Shown: positions 18,142 through 28,590 of the stretch, piece after piece
Numbering within the stretch: the stretch's first letter is position 1
Layout of the letters: each line of letters begins with the position of its first letter
Assembly: GCF_003627795.1 (NCBI RefSeq)
Contig: NZ_CP032684.1
Span: 3,780,001-3,844,000 of the forward strand
DNA length: 64,000 nt
Source: Rhizobium sp. CCGE531
GTDB lineage: Bacteria; Pseudomonadota; Alphaproteobacteria; Rhizobiales; Rhizobiaceae
Direction: 5' to 3'
Notes under the pieces: model-generated
Database searches by the model: none
Told to the model about the DNA's origin: nothing
Seen by the model: the letters and a program-made list of their open reading frames with translations, nothing else
Program-made: the position numbers and the translations under genes

Positions 18142-21100
18142 CTACTCCGCCGCCTGCGCATGCGGGCGATGATCGATCGCCGCATCCTCGTCGTCCTCAT
18201 CCGGCTTCGGCTGCTTCCAGGCGATCAGTCGGTAGAACATCGGGATGAAGAAGGTGGCGACGAAGGTCGCCGCCAGCATGCCGCCGATGACGCCTGTGCC
18301 GATGGCATGGCGGCTCGCCGAACCTGCACCGCTGCTGATCGCCAGCGGCACGACGCCGAGGATGAAGGCGAGCGAGGTCATGACGATCGGGCGGAAGCGC
18401 AGCCGCGCAGCCTCGAGCGCCGCTTCCGCCGCACCCATGCCGTCCTTGCGCTTCAGCACGGCGAACTCGACGATCAGGATGGCGTTCTTCGCCGCCAGGC
18501 CGATCAGCGTCACCATACCGATCTGGAAATAGACGTCGTTGGTGAGCCCGCGCAGATAGGTGGCAAGCAGCGCGCCGAACAGCGCGAAGGGGATCGCGGT
18601 GATGACGGCGAGCGGCAGGCTCCACTTTTCATACTGCGCGGCCAGGATCAGGAACACCATGATGATGCCGAAGATCATCGCCTGCGTGCCGGCGCCGCTG
18701 GTCTCCAGCTCCTGGTAGGCGGAGCCCGTCCAGGCGATCTGGAATCCCTCGGGCAAGGTCTCGGCCGCCACCTGCTGCATCGCCTTGATCGCATCGCCTG
18801 ACGTGTAGCCGGGCGCCGGGTTGCCGGTGATCTTGGCGGCGTTGAAGGCATTGTAGCGTTCGAGCTGGTCCGGACCGATGGTGCGCGTCACCTTGATGAG
18901 CGCATCGAGCGGGATCATCTTGCCGCTGTCGGAGCGGACGAAGACCTGGCGCAGATCGTCGGGGGACTCGCGGAACGGCGCTTCCGACTGCAGGTTGACC
19001 TGATAGTTGCGGCCGTAGAGCGTAAAGTCGTTAACGTAGAGGCTGCCGAAGGTCGCCTGCATGGCATCGAAGACCGAGTTGATCGGCACGCCGAGCGCCT
19101 TGGCCTTCTCGCGGTCGAGGTCGGCGCGGAATTGCGGGACGTTGGTGTCGAGCGTGGTGCGCACGCCCGCAAGCTCCGGCCGCTTGGAGGCGGCCGCCAC
19201 GAGCTTCTGCGCCTGTTCGGAAAGCCCCGCGACGCCCTTGCCGCTGCGGTCCTGCACATAGACTTCGAAACCGCCTGTTGTCGACAGGCCCTGGATCGGC
19301 GGCGGGTTGAAGGCAAGCACCATGGCATCCTTGATGCCCATATTGGCGCCGATCATCGGGCCTGCGAGATTGCGGGCATCGAGTTCCGGCGTCTTGCGCT
19401 CGCTCCAGTCCTTCAGCGTCACGAAGGCGACGCCGGCGCTGCTCTTCAAGCCACCCGACAAGAGGTCGAAGCCCGCGACCGCAAAGACGTTCTCGACGCC
19501 GGGCAGCTTCTCGGTATTGACCAGCGCCTCGTCCATGACAGCCTGCGTGCGCGTCAGCGAAGCCGCCGGCGGCAGGATGGCGATCTGGAACAGCGAGCCC
19601 TGGTCTTCGTCCGGCACCAGCGATCCCGGCAGCGTATAGAAGAGATAGCCGGTGACGCCGAGCAGGCCGGCAACCAGCACGCAGCCGACGATGACGCGCT
19701 TCAGGAAGAAGGCGACGCCGGCGGCATAGCCCTCAGTCAGCCGCTCGAAGGCGCGGTTGAAGATGCGGAACGGCAAGACCGGTTCGTGATGGCCGGGCTT
19801 CAGGATCAGCGCGCAGAGCGCCGGCGTCAGCGTCAGCGCCACGATGCCGGACAAAGTGACCGAGATCGCGATCGTGACGGCGAACTGCTTGTACATCTGG
19901 CCCGCCAGCCCGCCCATGAAGGAGACCGGAATGAAGACGGCGCAGAGCACCAGCACGATGGCGATGACCGGACCGGTGACCTCGCCCATCGCCTTGATGG
20001 CCGCCTTCCTCGGCGACAGCTTCTCGGTCGACATCAGTCGCTCGACATTTTCGAGCACGACGATGGCGTCGTCGACGACGATACCGATCGCGAGCACCAG
20101 TCCGAACAGCGTCAGCAGGTTGATCGAGAAGCCGAGCAGATACATGCCGGCGAAGGTGCCGATGATCGAGATCGGCACGGCGATGACGGGGATCAGCGTC
20201 GCGCGCCAGTTCTGCAGGAAGACGAAGACGACGATGATGACGAGCAGGATGGCTTCGATGAAAGTCTTGACCACCTCCTCGATCGACACCTGGATGAACT
20301 TCGTCGTGTCATAGGGGATCTGATAGGCGACCCCCTGCGGGAAGGACTTCTGCAGCTCGTCGAGGCGCGACTTCAGCGCAGCCATCGTATTCAAGGCATT
20401 GGCGCCGGGCTGCAGATAGACGGCGATCGGGATCGCCGGCGTGCCGTTCAGGCTGCTCTGCACAGAATAGCTCTTGGTGCCGAGCTCGATGCGCGCCACA
20501 TCCTTCAGCCGGAGCGTCGCGGCATTGGCGGTCGAACGCAGGATGATTTCGCCGAAGGCATCGACATCGGGCAGGCGCCCCTGCGTCGTCACCGTGTAGG
20601 TAAAAGCCTGCGGATTGTTGCTGGGCTGATCACCGAAACGGCCGGCGGCGAACTGCGAATTCTGCTCCTGGATGGCGGTCGCGACATCGCTTGGCGTCAG
20701 ATTGTACTGCGCCAGCTTGTCCGGCCGCAGCCAAATGCGCATCGAATAGTCGACATCGCCGAGCAGGTTGACGTCGCCGACGCCCGGAATGCGCTTGAGG
20801 TCGTCGATGACGTTGAGCAGGGCATAATTGCCGACATAGGCACGGTCATAGCGGCTGTCGGTCGAATACATCGCCACGAAGCCGAGGATCGACGTCGAGC
20901 GCTTGGTGACGACGACGCCGAGACGGGTCACATCCTGCGGCAGGGTGGAAACCGCCCGCTGCACGCGGTTGTTGACGTTGATCGCCGCCTGGTCCGGATC
21001 CGTGCCAAGCGCGAAGGTCACCGTGATCTGCATCGCGCCGCTGTTGGAGTTCGTCGACTGCATGTAGAGCATGTTTTCGACGCCGTTGATCTGCTGCTCG

Positions 21101-21300
21101 AGCGGAGCGGCAACGGTCTGCGCCACGGTCTCGGCGCTGGCGCCGGGATAGGTCGCGGTGACCACCACCTGCGGCGGCGTCAGCTCGGGATATTGTGCGA
21201 TCGGCAGGATACGAATGCAGACAGCGCCTGCAAGCAGGATGACGATCGAGATCACCGCCGCGAAAACGGGGCGATCGATGAAGAATCTGTTGCCCAACAT
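18142..21300 (-). CDS. RND multidrug efflux pump, inner-membrane transporter (HAE1/AcrB type)
   Basis: A 1052-residue protein of the AcrB/MexB class, full length. It begins [27 protein letters not shown] (helix 1), with the proton-relay Asp-Asp pair in helix 4 ([16 protein letters not shown]). The periplasmic porter segments and the conserved [14 protein letters not shown] and [14 protein letters not shown] near the C-terminus are also visible. It exports hydrophobic drugs or plant phenolics by proton antiport in a trimeric complex with an adaptor and an outer-membrane channel. The adaptor gene precedes it with an ATGA overlap. No outer-membrane TolC-like gene is present, so it probably uses a shared channel. 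Closest known analogues are the Bep/Ame pumps of related genera. Confidence 0.95.
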   Translation of the reverse strand: MLGNRFFIDRPVFAAVISIVILLAGAVCIRILPIAQYPELTPPQVVVTATYPGASAETVAQTVAAPLEQQINGVENMLYMQSTNSNSGAMQITVTFALGTDPDQAAINVNNRVQRAVSTLPQDVTRLGVVVTKRSTSILGFVAMYSTDSRYDRAYVGNYALLNVIDDLKRIPGVGDVNLLGDVDYSMRIWLRPDKLAQYNLTPSDVATAIQEQNSQFAAGRFGDQPSNNPQAFTYTVTTQGRLPDVDAFGEIILRSTANAATLRLKDVARIELGTKSYSVQSSLNGTPAIPIAVYLQPGANALNTMAALKSRLDELQKSFPQGVAYQIPYDTTKFIQVSIEEVVKTFIEAILLVIIVVFVFLQNWRATLIPVIAVPISIIGTFAGMYLLGFSINLLTLFGLVLAIGIVVDDAIVVLENVERLMSTEKLSPRKAAIKAMGEVTGPVIAIVLVLCAVFIPVSFMGGLAGQMYKQFAVTIAISVTLSGIVALTLTPALCALILKPGHHEPVLPFRIFNRAFERLTEGYAAGVAFFLKRVIVGCVLVAGLLGVTGYLFYTLPGSLVPDEDQGSLFQIAILPPAASLTRTQAVMDEALVNTEKLPGVENVFAVAGFDLLSGGLKSSAGVAFVTLKDWSERKTPELDARNLAGPMIGANMGIKDAMVLAFNPPPIQGLSTTGGFEVYVQDRSGKGVAGLSEQAQKLVAAASKRPELAGVRTTLDTNVPQFRADLDREKAKALGVPINSVFDAMQATFGSLYVNDFTLYGRNYQVNLQSEAPFRESPDDLRQVFVRSDSGKMIPLDALIKVTRTIGPDQLERYNAFNAAKITGNPAPGYTSGDAIKAMQQVAAETLPEGFQIAWTGSAYQELETSGAGTQAMIFGIIMVFLILAAQYEKWSLPLAVITAIPFALFGALLATYLRGLTNDVYFQIGMVTLIGLAAKNAILIVEFAVLKRKDGMGAAEAALEAARLRFRPIVMTSLAFILGVVPLAISSGAGSASRHAIGTGVIGGMLAATFVATFFIPMFYRLIAWKQPKPDEDDEDAAIDHRPHAQAAE

Positions 21301-22469
21301 CAGTTCTGCACCACCTTCTTCGCATCCTTGGGCGTTGCATCCGCCGTCGCCTGCACCGGGGCGCCCGGGCGCACCTTGATGATGCCTTCGGTAATCAGCT
21401 TGTCGCCGGCCTTGAGGCCGGAAAGCACCAGCCAGCTGCCGCCGATCTTCTGGCCGAGCGTCACCGGATTGACGTGTGCCTTGCCTTCCTGGTCGATCGT
21501 ATAGACGAACTGGCCCTGCGGGCTCTGCATCAGCGCCACTTCCGGGATCGTGATGGCGTCGTCGAGCGAAACGCCCGTCACCTTCGCGCGCACGAACTGG
21601 CCCGGCAGCAGCCGGCGATCGGGATTGTCGACCACGGCGCGGGCCTGCAGCGTGCCGGTCGACACGTCGATCGTGGAGGAGGTGAAGTCGACGACGCCGT
21701 CATGATTATAGGACGTACCGTCGCCGAAGGAGATCTTGACGCCGAGATTGGGCGCCTCGCCCTTGGCCTTCTTCATGTCGATCAGCCGGCGCACTTCCGC
21801 CGCTTCGGAATCCGAGAAGGAGAAATTGACGTAGACGGGATCGAGCTGCGTGATGCTGGTGAGCAGGCCGGTATCGCCCGTAGTGCCGATCAGGCTTCCC
21901 TCGGACACCTGTTCCAGGCTGGTGATGCCGCCGACCGGTGCTGTGACCTTGGTATAGTCGAGATTGAGCTGCGCCGTCTGGACCTGCGCCTGCGCAGCGG
22001 CAACCGCCGCTTCCGCCAGCTGCCGTGTCGAAATCGCATCGTCGCGCGCCTTCTGGGTGACGGCGCTCTGCTCGAACAGCGTGACGTTACGCTTTTCCTC
22101 GCGCTGCCCCTGGGCCAACTGAGCCTGGCTTTGCTGCAATTGGGCCTGAGCCTGGGCAAGCGCTGCCTGGTAGGTCGCCGGATCGATCAGGAAGAGCACG
22201 TCGCCCGCCTTGACCTCGGCGCCTTCGACGAAGTTCCTTTTCAACAGGATACCGCCGACACGCGCCCGCACATCGACTTGCCTAAAGGCGGAGATGCGCG
22301 CAGCATATTCATAGGTCAGCGATACGGTCTGCGGCTTGACGTCGATGGCCGTCACCTGCGGCGGCGGCATTTGTGCGGCCTGCTGCGCGAGGGAGGGAAA
22401 TGCGCTGAAGATAAGCAGTCCGGCTGCAATGAAGCTGCTGCGGAGGGGGAGAGAATGATGCGTCGTCAT
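21300..22469 (-). CDS. RND efflux periplasmic adaptor (membrane fusion protein)
   Basis: About 389 residues with an N-terminal Sec signal ([30 protein letters not shown]). There is no lipobox Cys, so unlike AcrA it may not be lipidated. The HlyD/AcrA pattern is clear: [46 protein letters not shown] (lipoyl half plus coiled-coil hairpin), [26 protein letters not shown], and a beta-barrel ending [20 protein letters not shown]. The start at 22469 was chosen over one 19 codons upstream because it begins the signal peptide. It links the RND pump to the outer-membrane channel. The divergent TetR gene and 24-bp palindrome control it. Confidence 0.93.
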   Translation of the reverse strand: MTTHHSLPLRSSFIAAGLLIFSAFPSLAQQAAQMPPPQVTAIDVKPQTVSLTYEYAARISAFRQVDVRARVGGILLKRNFVEGAEVKAGDVLFLIDPATYQAALAQAQAQLQQSQAQLAQGQREEKRNVTLFEQSAVTQKARDDAISTRQLAEAAVAAAQAQVQTAQLNLDYTKVTAPVGGITSLEQVSEGSLIGTTGDTGLLTSITQLDPVYVNFSFSDSEAAEVRRLIDMKKAKGEAPNLGVKISFGDGTSYNHDGVVDFTSSTIDVSTGTLQARAVVDNPDRRLLPGQFVRAKVTGVSLDDAITIPEVALMQSPQGQFVYTIDQEGKAHVNPVTLGQKIGGSWLVLSGLKAGDKLITEGIIKVRPGAPVQATADATPKDAKKVVQN

Positions 22470-22513
22470 GGGAAAATCACCGCGAGATTCGACATTTTTG
22501 TTGCGCCGAAATA

Positions 22514-22537
22514 TACAAACATTCATGAATGATTGTA
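22514..22537. promoter_or_regulatory. 24-bp palindrome, probable TetR operator of the RND pump
   Basis: The site has arms TACAAACATTCA and TGAATGATTGTA, with 11 of 12 pairs matched. It lies 45 bases upstream of the adaptor gene and 135 bases upstream of the divergent tetR gene. The form TACA...CATTCATGAATG...TGTA closely resembles the operators of AcrR/TtgR-type repressors. It is the only strong palindrome in this divergent region. Confidence 0.8.
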
Positions 22538-22672
22538 AATATCAAATCGACGTGATCTTTTGCCCGATATCGAGAACAGCTCGCCGCTAAGCAGGTATCA
22601 GCGCATGAAATCAAACCTATAGAATGAGATGGAACGCCCCCCTTTCCTCTCGACAAGGCTTCCAGGAGGAGC

Positions 22673-23296
22673 ATGCGTAGAACCAAGGAAGATGCAGCCA
22701 AAACCAGAGAGGAAGTCCTCACCGCCGCCGCCGAAATTTTCTACGAGAACGGCGTCAGCGGCTCGAGCCTCGAAAAGATCGCCCAGCGCGCAGGCGTAAC
22801 GCGCGGCGCGATCTACTGGCATTTCAAGGACAAGGCCGAGGTCCTGACAGCGCTGCATAGCGAGATCCGCCTGCCGCAAGAGACGATCGTCGACTACGCG
22901 ATTGCTCACGGCCATGACGATCCCCTCGGCCTGATCGAAAATGCCGCAATCGAAGTCTTGCAGATCCTGGTGAATGATGAGCATCAGCAGCGCGTCTTCG
23001 CCATCATGATCCTCGGCTGCGAGTTTACGGAACACCTGTCCGACGCAGCCCAGCGGATCGTCACGGCCAATGCCGAAATGTTCGGCAAGCTGCAGAAGCT
23101 GATCGAGATGGCGGATGAACAGAGCCCGCTTGGGCCGCTATGGACCGCCGATGCCGCCGCCCGCGCCATTCAATGCTCCATGAACGGCTTGCTTGCCGAA
23201 TGGCTTCGGTCGGGCAAATCCTTCCCGCTGGTCGACGTGGGCGAGCGGCTGGTCCGTAGCCTGATCCGCTCCATGCGCGGCGAAACCACGCGTTAG
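22673..23296 (+). CDS. TetR-family repressor of the RND pump (AcrR/TtgR type)
   Basis: A 207-residue protein. The N-terminal DNA-binding domain is typical of AcrR/TtgR/BepR: MRRTKEDAAKTREEVLTAAAEIFYENGVSGSSLEKIAQRAGVTRGAIYWHFKDKAEVL (1-58). The C-terminal TetR_C_2-like ligand domain extends to the end (AIQCSMNGLLAEWLRSGKSFPL...VRSLIRSMRG). It should bind drugs or flavonoid-type plant compounds and release the 24-bp operator next to the adaptor gene. The ATG at 22673 has CCAGGAGGAGC just upstream. Its stop overlaps the stop of the convergent Lrp-type gene (TTAG), so the two transcripts share their ends. Confidence 0.92.
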   Translation: MRRTKEDAAKTREEVLTAAAEIFYENGVSGSSLEKIAQRAGVTRGAIYWHFKDKAEVLTALHSEIRLPQETIVDYAIAHGHDDPLGLIENAAIEVLQILVNDEHQQRVFAIMILGCEFTEHLSDAAQRIVTANAEMFGKLQKLIEMADEQSPLGPLWTADAAARAIQCSMNGLLAEWLRSGKSFPLVDVGERLVRSLIRSMRGETTR

Positions 23297-23763
23297 GCGC
23301 CCGCATGCCGCATGGCCTCGGCCAGCGAAATGTCCGATTTGATTTCCCGCGTCGACATCGACGTCACCGTGTGCCGCACACCGGGCAACCTGTTGAGCTC
23401 CTGGCGCAACAACCTGTCGAGCGCCGCCATGTCGGTGGCGAGGATGTGCAGGAGATAATCAGCCTCCCCCGTCGTCGCATGGCAGCGCCAGATCAGCGGG
23501 TGCCGGCGCACGGCGGCCTCAAACGCGTCGAAGCGCTCGACATCGATGGAGACCTGCACGAAGGCCTCCAGACCGAAGCCGAGCCGGGGCGGATCAAGAA
23601 GTGTCCTATACCCCCTGATGACGCCGGCCTCCTCCAGCGCCTTCACCCGCTTCCAGCAAGGCGTCTTGCTGAGGCCGGCGTGATCGGCAAGCGCCGCAAA
23701 CGAAATGCGGGCATCGGCCTCAAGGGCGGCGATGATCTTGTGATCCAAAGCGTCCAATTCCAT
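23293..23763 (-). CDS. Lrp/AsnC-family regulator, probable regulator of kynA
   Basis: A 156-residue Lrp/AsnC protein. The N-terminal helix-turn-helix (MELDALDHKIIAALEADARISFAALADHAGLSKTPCWKRVKALEEAGVIRGY) is followed by the RAM effector domain (FVQVSIDV...CHATTGEADYLLHILATDMAALDRLL). The ATG at 23763 follows GGAGAGAACA. It is divergent from tryptophan 2,3-dioxygenase with 150 bases between, an arrangement seen for KynR-type activators that respond to kynurenine; that specific role is inference. A near-palindromic GAACAATGTTC at 23830-23840 lies between the starts and could be a binding half. The 3' end overlaps the tetR stop. Confidence 0.88.
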   Translation of the reverse strand: MELDALDHKIIAALEADARISFAALADHAGLSKTPCWKRVKALEEAGVIRGYRTLLDPPRLGFGLEAFVQVSIDVERFDAFEAAVRRHPLIWRCHATTGEADYLLHILATDMAALDRLLRQELNRLPGVRHTVTSMSTREIKSDISLAEAMRHAGA

Positions 23764-23913
23764 TGTTCTCTCCATGGCGCAAAAGATGATCGATCGTACT
23801 CTATTTCTGCGATTTTGGATGACAAATAGGAACAATGTTCAAGTCGAAATTTCGTATCCTGGAGGAAAAGCAAACATGCTTGGTGGCCAATCGCCGGAAC
23901 AAAGGGAACGAGG

Positions 23914-24663
23914 ATGCAGAAGAAAGACTATTACGCGCGCATCGAAGCGCCCGAAATGCGCGACTATGGAGTCTACCTCCAATGCGACAGGCTGCTCGCC
24001 TGCCAGAAGCCGCTTGACGGCATGGTCAATGGCGACGAATTGCAGTTCCAGATTGTGCATCAGGTGGAAGAGCTCTGGATGAAGCTCATGGCCTATACGC
24101 TGGTCGATGTCATTGCTTTCTTGGAGGAGCGCAACACGCATCGCGTCGTCACGCTCATGGGCCGCGTGCACCGGATCATGCGCATGATGACGGCCCAGCT
24201 CGACCTCCTGGAAACCATGTCGCCGAAGGAATATCAGCAAATCCGCCTGCAGCTCGGCAACGGCAGCGGGCAGGAATCGCCCGGCTTCAAATTCCTGCTG
24301 CGCATGCCGCCCGACCTCTGGCACGCCTTCAAGGCGAACTATCTCGATGCGGCCGGCCTGACGGTCGCGGACATTTATGACGGCAAATATGATCACGGCG
24401 ACAGCTACGTGGTCGCCGAAGCTCTAGTGGAATATGACGAGCTGTTCCAGAAATTCCGCGCCAACCACATCTACCTGATCCAGCGCTCCATCGGGCTCGG
24501 CTCGAAATCGCTGAAAGGCCGCCCGGTCGAACTGCTGCAGGCCGGCACCCGCCATCGCTTCTTTCCCGACCTCTGGGACATCCGCGCCGAGATGACCGAT
24601 CGCTGGGGCAGCGAATACGGCGTCGTCCGCGATTCCATTTCCAACCACGACGCCGCCGAATAG
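23914..24663 (+). CDS. kynA: Tryptophan 2,3-dioxygenase
   Basis: A 249-residue haem dioxygenase that opens the indole ring of L-tryptophan to N-formylkynurenine. The family core is clear: DELQFQIVHQVEELWMKLM (residues 40-58) contains the active-site Phe and His, SGQESPGFKFLLR near 111-123, and HRFFPDLWDIRAEMTDRWG at the C-terminus with the proximal haem-ligand region. It is a little shorter than many bacterial TDOs but has all conserved blocks. The start follows AACGAGG; MQKKDYYARIEAPEMRDYGVYLQCDRL is a typical N-terminus. kynB and kynU are not adjacent, so later pathway steps are encoded elsewhere. The divergent Lrp-type gene is the likely regulator. Confidence 0.9.
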   Translation: MQKKDYYARIEAPEMRDYGVYLQCDRLLACQKPLDGMVNGDELQFQIVHQVEELWMKLMAYTLVDVIAFLEERNTHRVVTLMGRVHRIMRMMTAQLDLLETMSPKEYQQIRLQLGNGSGQESPGFKFLLRMPPDLWHAFKANYLDAAGLTVADIYDGKYDHGDSYVVAEALVEYDELFQKFRANHIYLIQRSIGLGSKSLKGRPVELLQAGTRHRFFPDLWDIRAEMTDRWGSEYGVVRDSISNHDAAE

Positions 24664-24679
24664 GCGCTGACTGGAAACA

Positions 24680-24711
24680 GCCTTCCGCTGCCGCCGATTT
24701 CAGCGGAAGGC
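24680..24711 (+). terminator. Hairpin after kynA
   Basis: GCCTTCCGCTG at 24680-24690 and CAGCGGAAGGC at 24701-24711 form a perfect 11-bp stem with a 10-base loop, 17 bases after the kynA stop. The following bases (CTTCGATTG) are not a strong U-tract, so it may be a weak intrinsic terminator or a 3'-end stabiliser. Confidence 0.55.
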
Positions 24712-24983
24712 CTTCGATTGTCGGGCAGACCCAGTTTCCTTGGATAGACCCACAGTCATTGTCCATTCCGCAAACGCCGCCAAGGGTGTTGCGATCCGGT
24801 CCCTCGCAAGCATTCGGCCGTCAATCGATTGACGCACGGGCCGGGGCATCTTCTCCCTGGTCTTAACGGTCAAATCGGCCGCCCCCTTCCTCATCAAGCA
24901 AATCACCCGGCCCCGCCGGCACCGGGAAACCGCTGACGCCTTCCCTCAAGGAGCCATAAAGCTCGGATTTCGGCCCTGTGAAA

Positions 24984-25013
24984 TGCAAAAACTATGAAAT
25001 ATAGCCTATTGCA
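24984..25013. promoter_or_regulatory. Candidate Mur/MntR-type metal box upstream of mntH
   Basis: TGCAA at 24984-24988 and TTGCA at 25009-25013 are inverted half-sites, with CTAT and ATAG as a second inner inverted pair. In rhizobia manganese uptake genes are controlled by Mur at palindromes with TGCAA/TTGCA ends; here the spacing is longer than the classical box. It lies 65-94 bases upstream of mntH. Confidence 0.4.
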
Positions 25014-25077
25014 TAAATTTGTTACCTGACATATTTATTTAGTAACCTCACAGTCCGATCCTCCCCCGGAGCCCCGC

Positions 25078-26436
25078 ATGACGCAATTTCAGGAAGCCGC
25101 CGCGCAAGAACGAGCATGGAAGTTCGCGAGCCGCGACGAGGACGACCGCCCCAGCCTTCCGGAGGTCAATTCGACTGTTAAGGTTCCCCATGCCGGCAGC
25201 TGGATCCGGCGCCTGATCGCCTTCCTCGGCCCGGGCTATATGATTTCCGTGGGGTACATGGATCCCGGCAACTGGGCGACGGATCTCGCCGGCGGAGCGC
25301 GGTTCGGCTATACGCTGCTTGCCGTCATCATGCTGTCGAACCTGATGGCGATCCTCCTGCAGGCGCTGTCGGCCAGGCTGGGTATCGCTACCGGCCGCGA
25401 CCTCGCCCAGGCCTGTCGCGATCATTATCCCCGGCCCGTGAACCTGGCTCTATGGTTTGCCTGCGAACTCGCGATCATCGCCTGCGACCTCGCGGAAGTC
25501 ATCGGCACGGCAATCGCGCTGCAGCTGCTTTTCGGAATTCCGCTGATCGGCGGTGCGCTGATCACCGCGCTCGACGCCTTCCTGCTGCTGCTTCTGATGA
25601 GCAAGGGCTTCCGCTACCTCGAAGCCTTCGTCATCGCGCTGCTGATCGTCATCGCCACATGTTTTGCCATCCAGATTGCCGCCGCCTCCCCGCCGGTTGC
25701 AGCGATCCTCCATGGCTTCATTCCCTCGACCGAAATCGTCACCAATCACGAAATGCTCTATATTGCCATGGGCATCATCGGCGCGACGGTCATGCCGCAT
25801 AACCTCTACCTGCACTCCTCGATCGTGCAGACGCGAGCCTATAAGCGCACGGAAGACGGACGCCGCGACGCCATCAAATGGGCAACTGTCGACAGCACCG
25901 TCGCGCTGATGCTGGCGCTGTTCGTCAATGCCGCGATCCTGATCGTCGCAGCCGCCGCCTTCCACACCACCGGCCACTCCGATGTCGCCGAGATCGGCCA
26001 GGCATACGAACTGCTATCGCCGCTGCTCGGCCTCGGCATCGCCTCGACGCTGTTTGCGGTGGCGCTGCTCGCCTCCGGTCTCAATTCGACCGTCACGGCG
26101 ACGCTTGCAGGCCAGATCGTGATGGAAGGCTTTCTCCGGCTGCGGATTCCGCACTGGGCAAGACGACTTTTGACCCGCGGCCTCGCAATTATTCCGGTTG
26201 TGTTCGTGACCGCCTTCTATGGTGAAAAAGGCACGGCGAATCTGCTCGTGCTGAGCCAGGTTGTCCTGTCCATGCAGCTGCCTTTCGCGGTCATCCCGCT
26301 CGTCCAGTTCGTGACGAATCGCGAGAAAATGGGCAGTTTCACAGTCTCCAGAAGCATTGCCATTCTTTCCTGGGCTGTTGCGGCAATCATCCTGCTGCTG
26401 AACTTCAAGCTGCTCTACGACACCATCTTCGGTTGA
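25078..26436 (+). CDS. mntH: Nramp-family divalent metal:H+ symporter MntH
   Basis: A 452-residue Nramp protein with about 11 membrane helices. The helix-1 signature DPGN (residues 62-65, in [15 protein letters not shown]) and the helix-6 signature [10 protein letters not shown] (Met239, Pro240, His241) are the Mn-binding motifs. It imports Mn(II), and possibly Fe(II), across the inner membrane. The hydrophilic N-terminus of about 45 residues is longer than in E. coli. It is monocistronic, preceded by an AT-rich region with a TGCAA/TTGCA inverted repeat that may bind Mur or another metalloregulator. Start at 25078 agrees with GGAGCCCCGC upstream. Confidence 0.94.
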   Translation: MTQFQEAAAQERAWKFASRDEDDRPSLPEVNSTVKVPHAGSWIRRLIAFLGPGYMISVGYMDPGNWATDLAGGARFGYTLLAVIMLSNLMAILLQALSARLGIATGRDLAQACRDHYPRPVNLALWFACELAIIACDLAEVIGTAIALQLLFGIPLIGGALITALDAFLLLLLMSKGFRYLEAFVIALLIVIATCFAIQIAAASPPVAAILHGFIPSTEIVTNHEMLYIAMGIIGATVMPHNLYLHSSIVQTRAYKRTEDGRRDAIKWATVDSTVALMLALFVNAAILIVAAAAFHTTGHSDVAEIGQAYELLSPLLGLGIASTLFAVALLASGLNSTVTATLAGQIVMEGFLRLRIPHWARRLLTRGLAIIPVVFVTAFYGEKGTANLLVLSQVVLSMQLPFAVIPLVQFVTNREKMGSFTVSRSIAILSWAVAAIILLLNFKLLYDTIFG

Positions 26437-26568
26437 CGAATCATTTTGAACGCGCGAATCTGGATCTGTGGATGATCACGACAATTAACTGACTCGTAAT
26501 ATTTGCCTAGATTTCGCCACGATTTGCCCTAGTTTGGGCCCACCGCAGTCTGCAGGGTTCCTCACTTC

Positions 26569-28416
26569 ATGGCCGAAAGTCCATTGCGCGTTCAATTTCC
26601 TGCGGAGGCTGCCATCCAGGCGCGGCCGCATCATGATTTTCACATTCCGTTTCTGCCGCGCTCCGCGCATCTGCGTCATCTGATCGCCATCGGCCTGGCG
26701 GGCACGGCATCCTTCGGCCTTCTGGCAACTGTGCTCTACCCGCTGCTGGCCCGTCATACGATCGAACAAGCCGTGCCTCTGCGCACGGCAGAGCTGGCCC
26801 ATCCCCAGCCTGCAATGCGCAAAGCCAGCCGGCTGGCTGCGAAACAGCGTTTCGACGGCGCTCGCTTCGCTCAGGTTGCGGAAAAGCTCTCCAGCGGGGA
26901 AACCCGCATCTTCACCTATCACCGCACGACGCTCGTCTTCAAATCCGATGAGTCTGGAAGTGCGCGCAACAGTGCGGAAGCCATCAATGTCGCCTATGGC
27001 GGCGAGCGTGCCGACAACATGGTGTTTTCACCACCGTCGCTTTCGGATATCCGCAACGGCATCTATCCGCAAACGACGCATTATGATGCCGTGCGCCGCT
27101 CCCGCTTCCCCGTTCGCGGCGTACCGCTGAACGTCAGCGTATCGAGGGCGACGACAGGCGAGCAGGGCCGTGAATTCCACCGGCTGGTCTCCATGCCGAA
27201 GGACAAGCAGGACCTGCAGGACATCCTGGCTTCCGCAGGCCTCGGCAGCGACGCCGGCGACGAGCTGCAGCGCGCCCTGGAGACCGATACGGTTTCGCCC
27301 GGCGACAGCCTGGAACTGCTGCTCGAGAAGACGGGGCCGAACGCCCGCCCGAAACTGATCATGGCCCGCCTCAGCGGCGACAGGACGCCGGAGCGGGTCG
27401 TTGCCCGCGACGATGCCAACGGCTTCGTGCCAATGGCCAACGACAGGCTGTTTTCGACGCTCTATGGCGAAAGTCAGGCCGAGGCGCCGTCCTCTTCGGA
27501 AGTAGCGGCGGTCGATCTCAGGAACGTCGACGGCAATGACGAGGCGGCGGTCAGCGCCAAGCTGGAGAGATCCGGCCTGAGCAAGGAATACGCCTTGCAG
27601 CTCATCAAGCTCGCCAAGGCGAAAGGCGTTTCGCTGACCAGCATCGAGGATGCTCCCGACAGCGTCGACCTCCTCTTCCGAAAGTCCGATGACGGCCGCA
27701 ACGAGCTGATGTTCATCGAATTCCATGCCGATGGCGACATGCATCGCTTCTATCTGCATAAGGACGGGAGCGATGGCTCCTCGGAATTCTACGATGAAAG
27801 CGGCCACTCGATCGCCAAGTCGCTCGTCCACCGCCCGGTGCCGAACGGCACGCTCGGCGATGGTTTTGCCTGGCGCATCCATCCCATTCTCGGCGTGAAG
27901 AAATTCCACAACGGCGTCGATTTCCGCGCGCCGATGGGTAGCCCCATCCAGGCGGCCGGCGACGGCGTCGTCGAGAAGATTTCCTGGGAAACCGGCTACG
28001 GCAAATATGTCCGCATTCGTCATGACGGCGGCTATGAGACGACCTATGCCCATATTTCCGCAACGCCGCAAAATCTGCGCATCGGCCAGCGTGTCGCGCA
28101 GGGTCAGGTCATCGCCTATGTCGGATCGACGGGCTACTCCACCGGCCCGCATCTCTATTATGAACTGCGCGTCAACGGCCGCTATGAAAACCCGCTGACA
28201 ACGCAATTGCCGGCCGGCACGAATCTCACCGGCAAGTCGCTCGACAGGCTGCGCTCGCAGGTCAGCCACGTCGAAAACATCATGAGCTATCTCGACGTTC
28301 CGCCGGCCCGCGGCAATCAGCCCGCGCCCTTCTCCAGCTTCGATCCGGCGCCGAATTTAGGCCCGAACCTCGGACCAAGTTTCGGGCCGAACCATTACGG
28401 CGCGCCGTCGCCATAA
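26569..28416 (+). CDS. M23-family peptidoglycan endopeptidase, membrane anchored
   Basis: A 615-residue protein. An N-terminal cytoplasmic stretch is followed by one membrane helix (about 38-60: LIAIGLAGTASFGLLATVLYPLL). A long periplasmic region of unknown fold follows, and then a C-terminal LytM/M23 domain (about 420-560). Zinc ligands are His447 and Asp451 in HNGVDFRAPMGSP and His528 in TGPHLYYELRVNG; His495 in YAHIS is the catalytic His. It probably cuts peptide cross-links during cell growth. The tail has a short Gly-Pro repeat (PNLGPNLGPSFGPNHYG). It is monocistronic and looks intact, with no DipM/NlpD-type LysM domain. Confidence 0.88.
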   Translation: MAESPLRVQFPAEAAIQARPHHDFHIPFLPRSAHLRHLIAIGLAGTASFGLLATVLYPLLARHTIEQAVPLRTAELAHPQPAMRKASRLAAKQRFDGARFAQVAEKLSSGETRIFTYHRTTLVFKSDESGSARNSAEAINVAYGGERADNMVFSPPSLSDIRNGIYPQTTHYDAVRRSRFPVRGVPLNVSVSRATTGEQGREFHRLVSMPKDKQDLQDILASAGLGSDAGDELQRALETDTVSPGDSLELLLEKTGPNARPKLIMARLSGDRTPERVVARDDANGFVPMANDRLFSTLYGESQAEAPSSSEVAAVDLRNVDGNDEAAVSAKLERSGLSKEYALQLIKLAKAKGVSLTSIEDAPDSVDLLFRKSDDGRNELMFIEFHADGDMHRFYLHKDGSDGSSEFYDESGHSIAKSLVHRPVPNGTLGDGFAWRIHPILGVKKFHNGVDFRAPMGSPIQAAGDGVVEKISWETGYGKYVRIRHDGGYETTYAHISATPQNLRIGQRVAQGQVIAYVGSTGYSTGPHLYYELRVNGRYENPLTTQLPAGTNLTGKSLDRLRSQVSHVENIMSYLDVPPARGNQPAPFSSFDPAPNLGPNLGPSFGPNHYGAPSP

Positions 28417-28590
28417 GCCGGTCAAAACCGGTACCTGCGCGGTCATCTTGCGATCCGTGCGGGCGGCAATGGCGCCTCGGTGCCGAATGCGATAACAATC
28501 CTCCGATACATCGCCAATGGAGACGATATCGCTGGGCCGTGTGAATAGGCACGACGAAATCGTCCCACGGCAATCCGCAAGGAGCAGACA

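Larger units (their letters stand above)
24664..25077. other. Non-coding region between kynA and mntH
   Basis: About 410 bases without a supported gene. The first part contains the kynA terminator-like hairpin; the last 100 bases, clearly AT-rich, contain a 30-bp inverted repeat with TGCAA half-sites and must include the mntH promoter. The middle shows no recognisable element. A possible 68-codon frame on the minus strand lacks a ribosome-binding site. Confidence 0.5.

Noticed and set aside
19132..21504. Very long open frame (790 codons) antisense to the RND pump gene
   Set aside because: It is rich in Arg, Asp, Gln and His without any recognisable motif, and has no ribosome-binding site. 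GC-rich third-position bias of the real gene keeps the opposite frame open.
24700..24906. 68-codon frame on the minus strand between kynA and mntH
   Set aside because: No ribosome-binding site and no conserved features; it overlaps the kynA hairpin.
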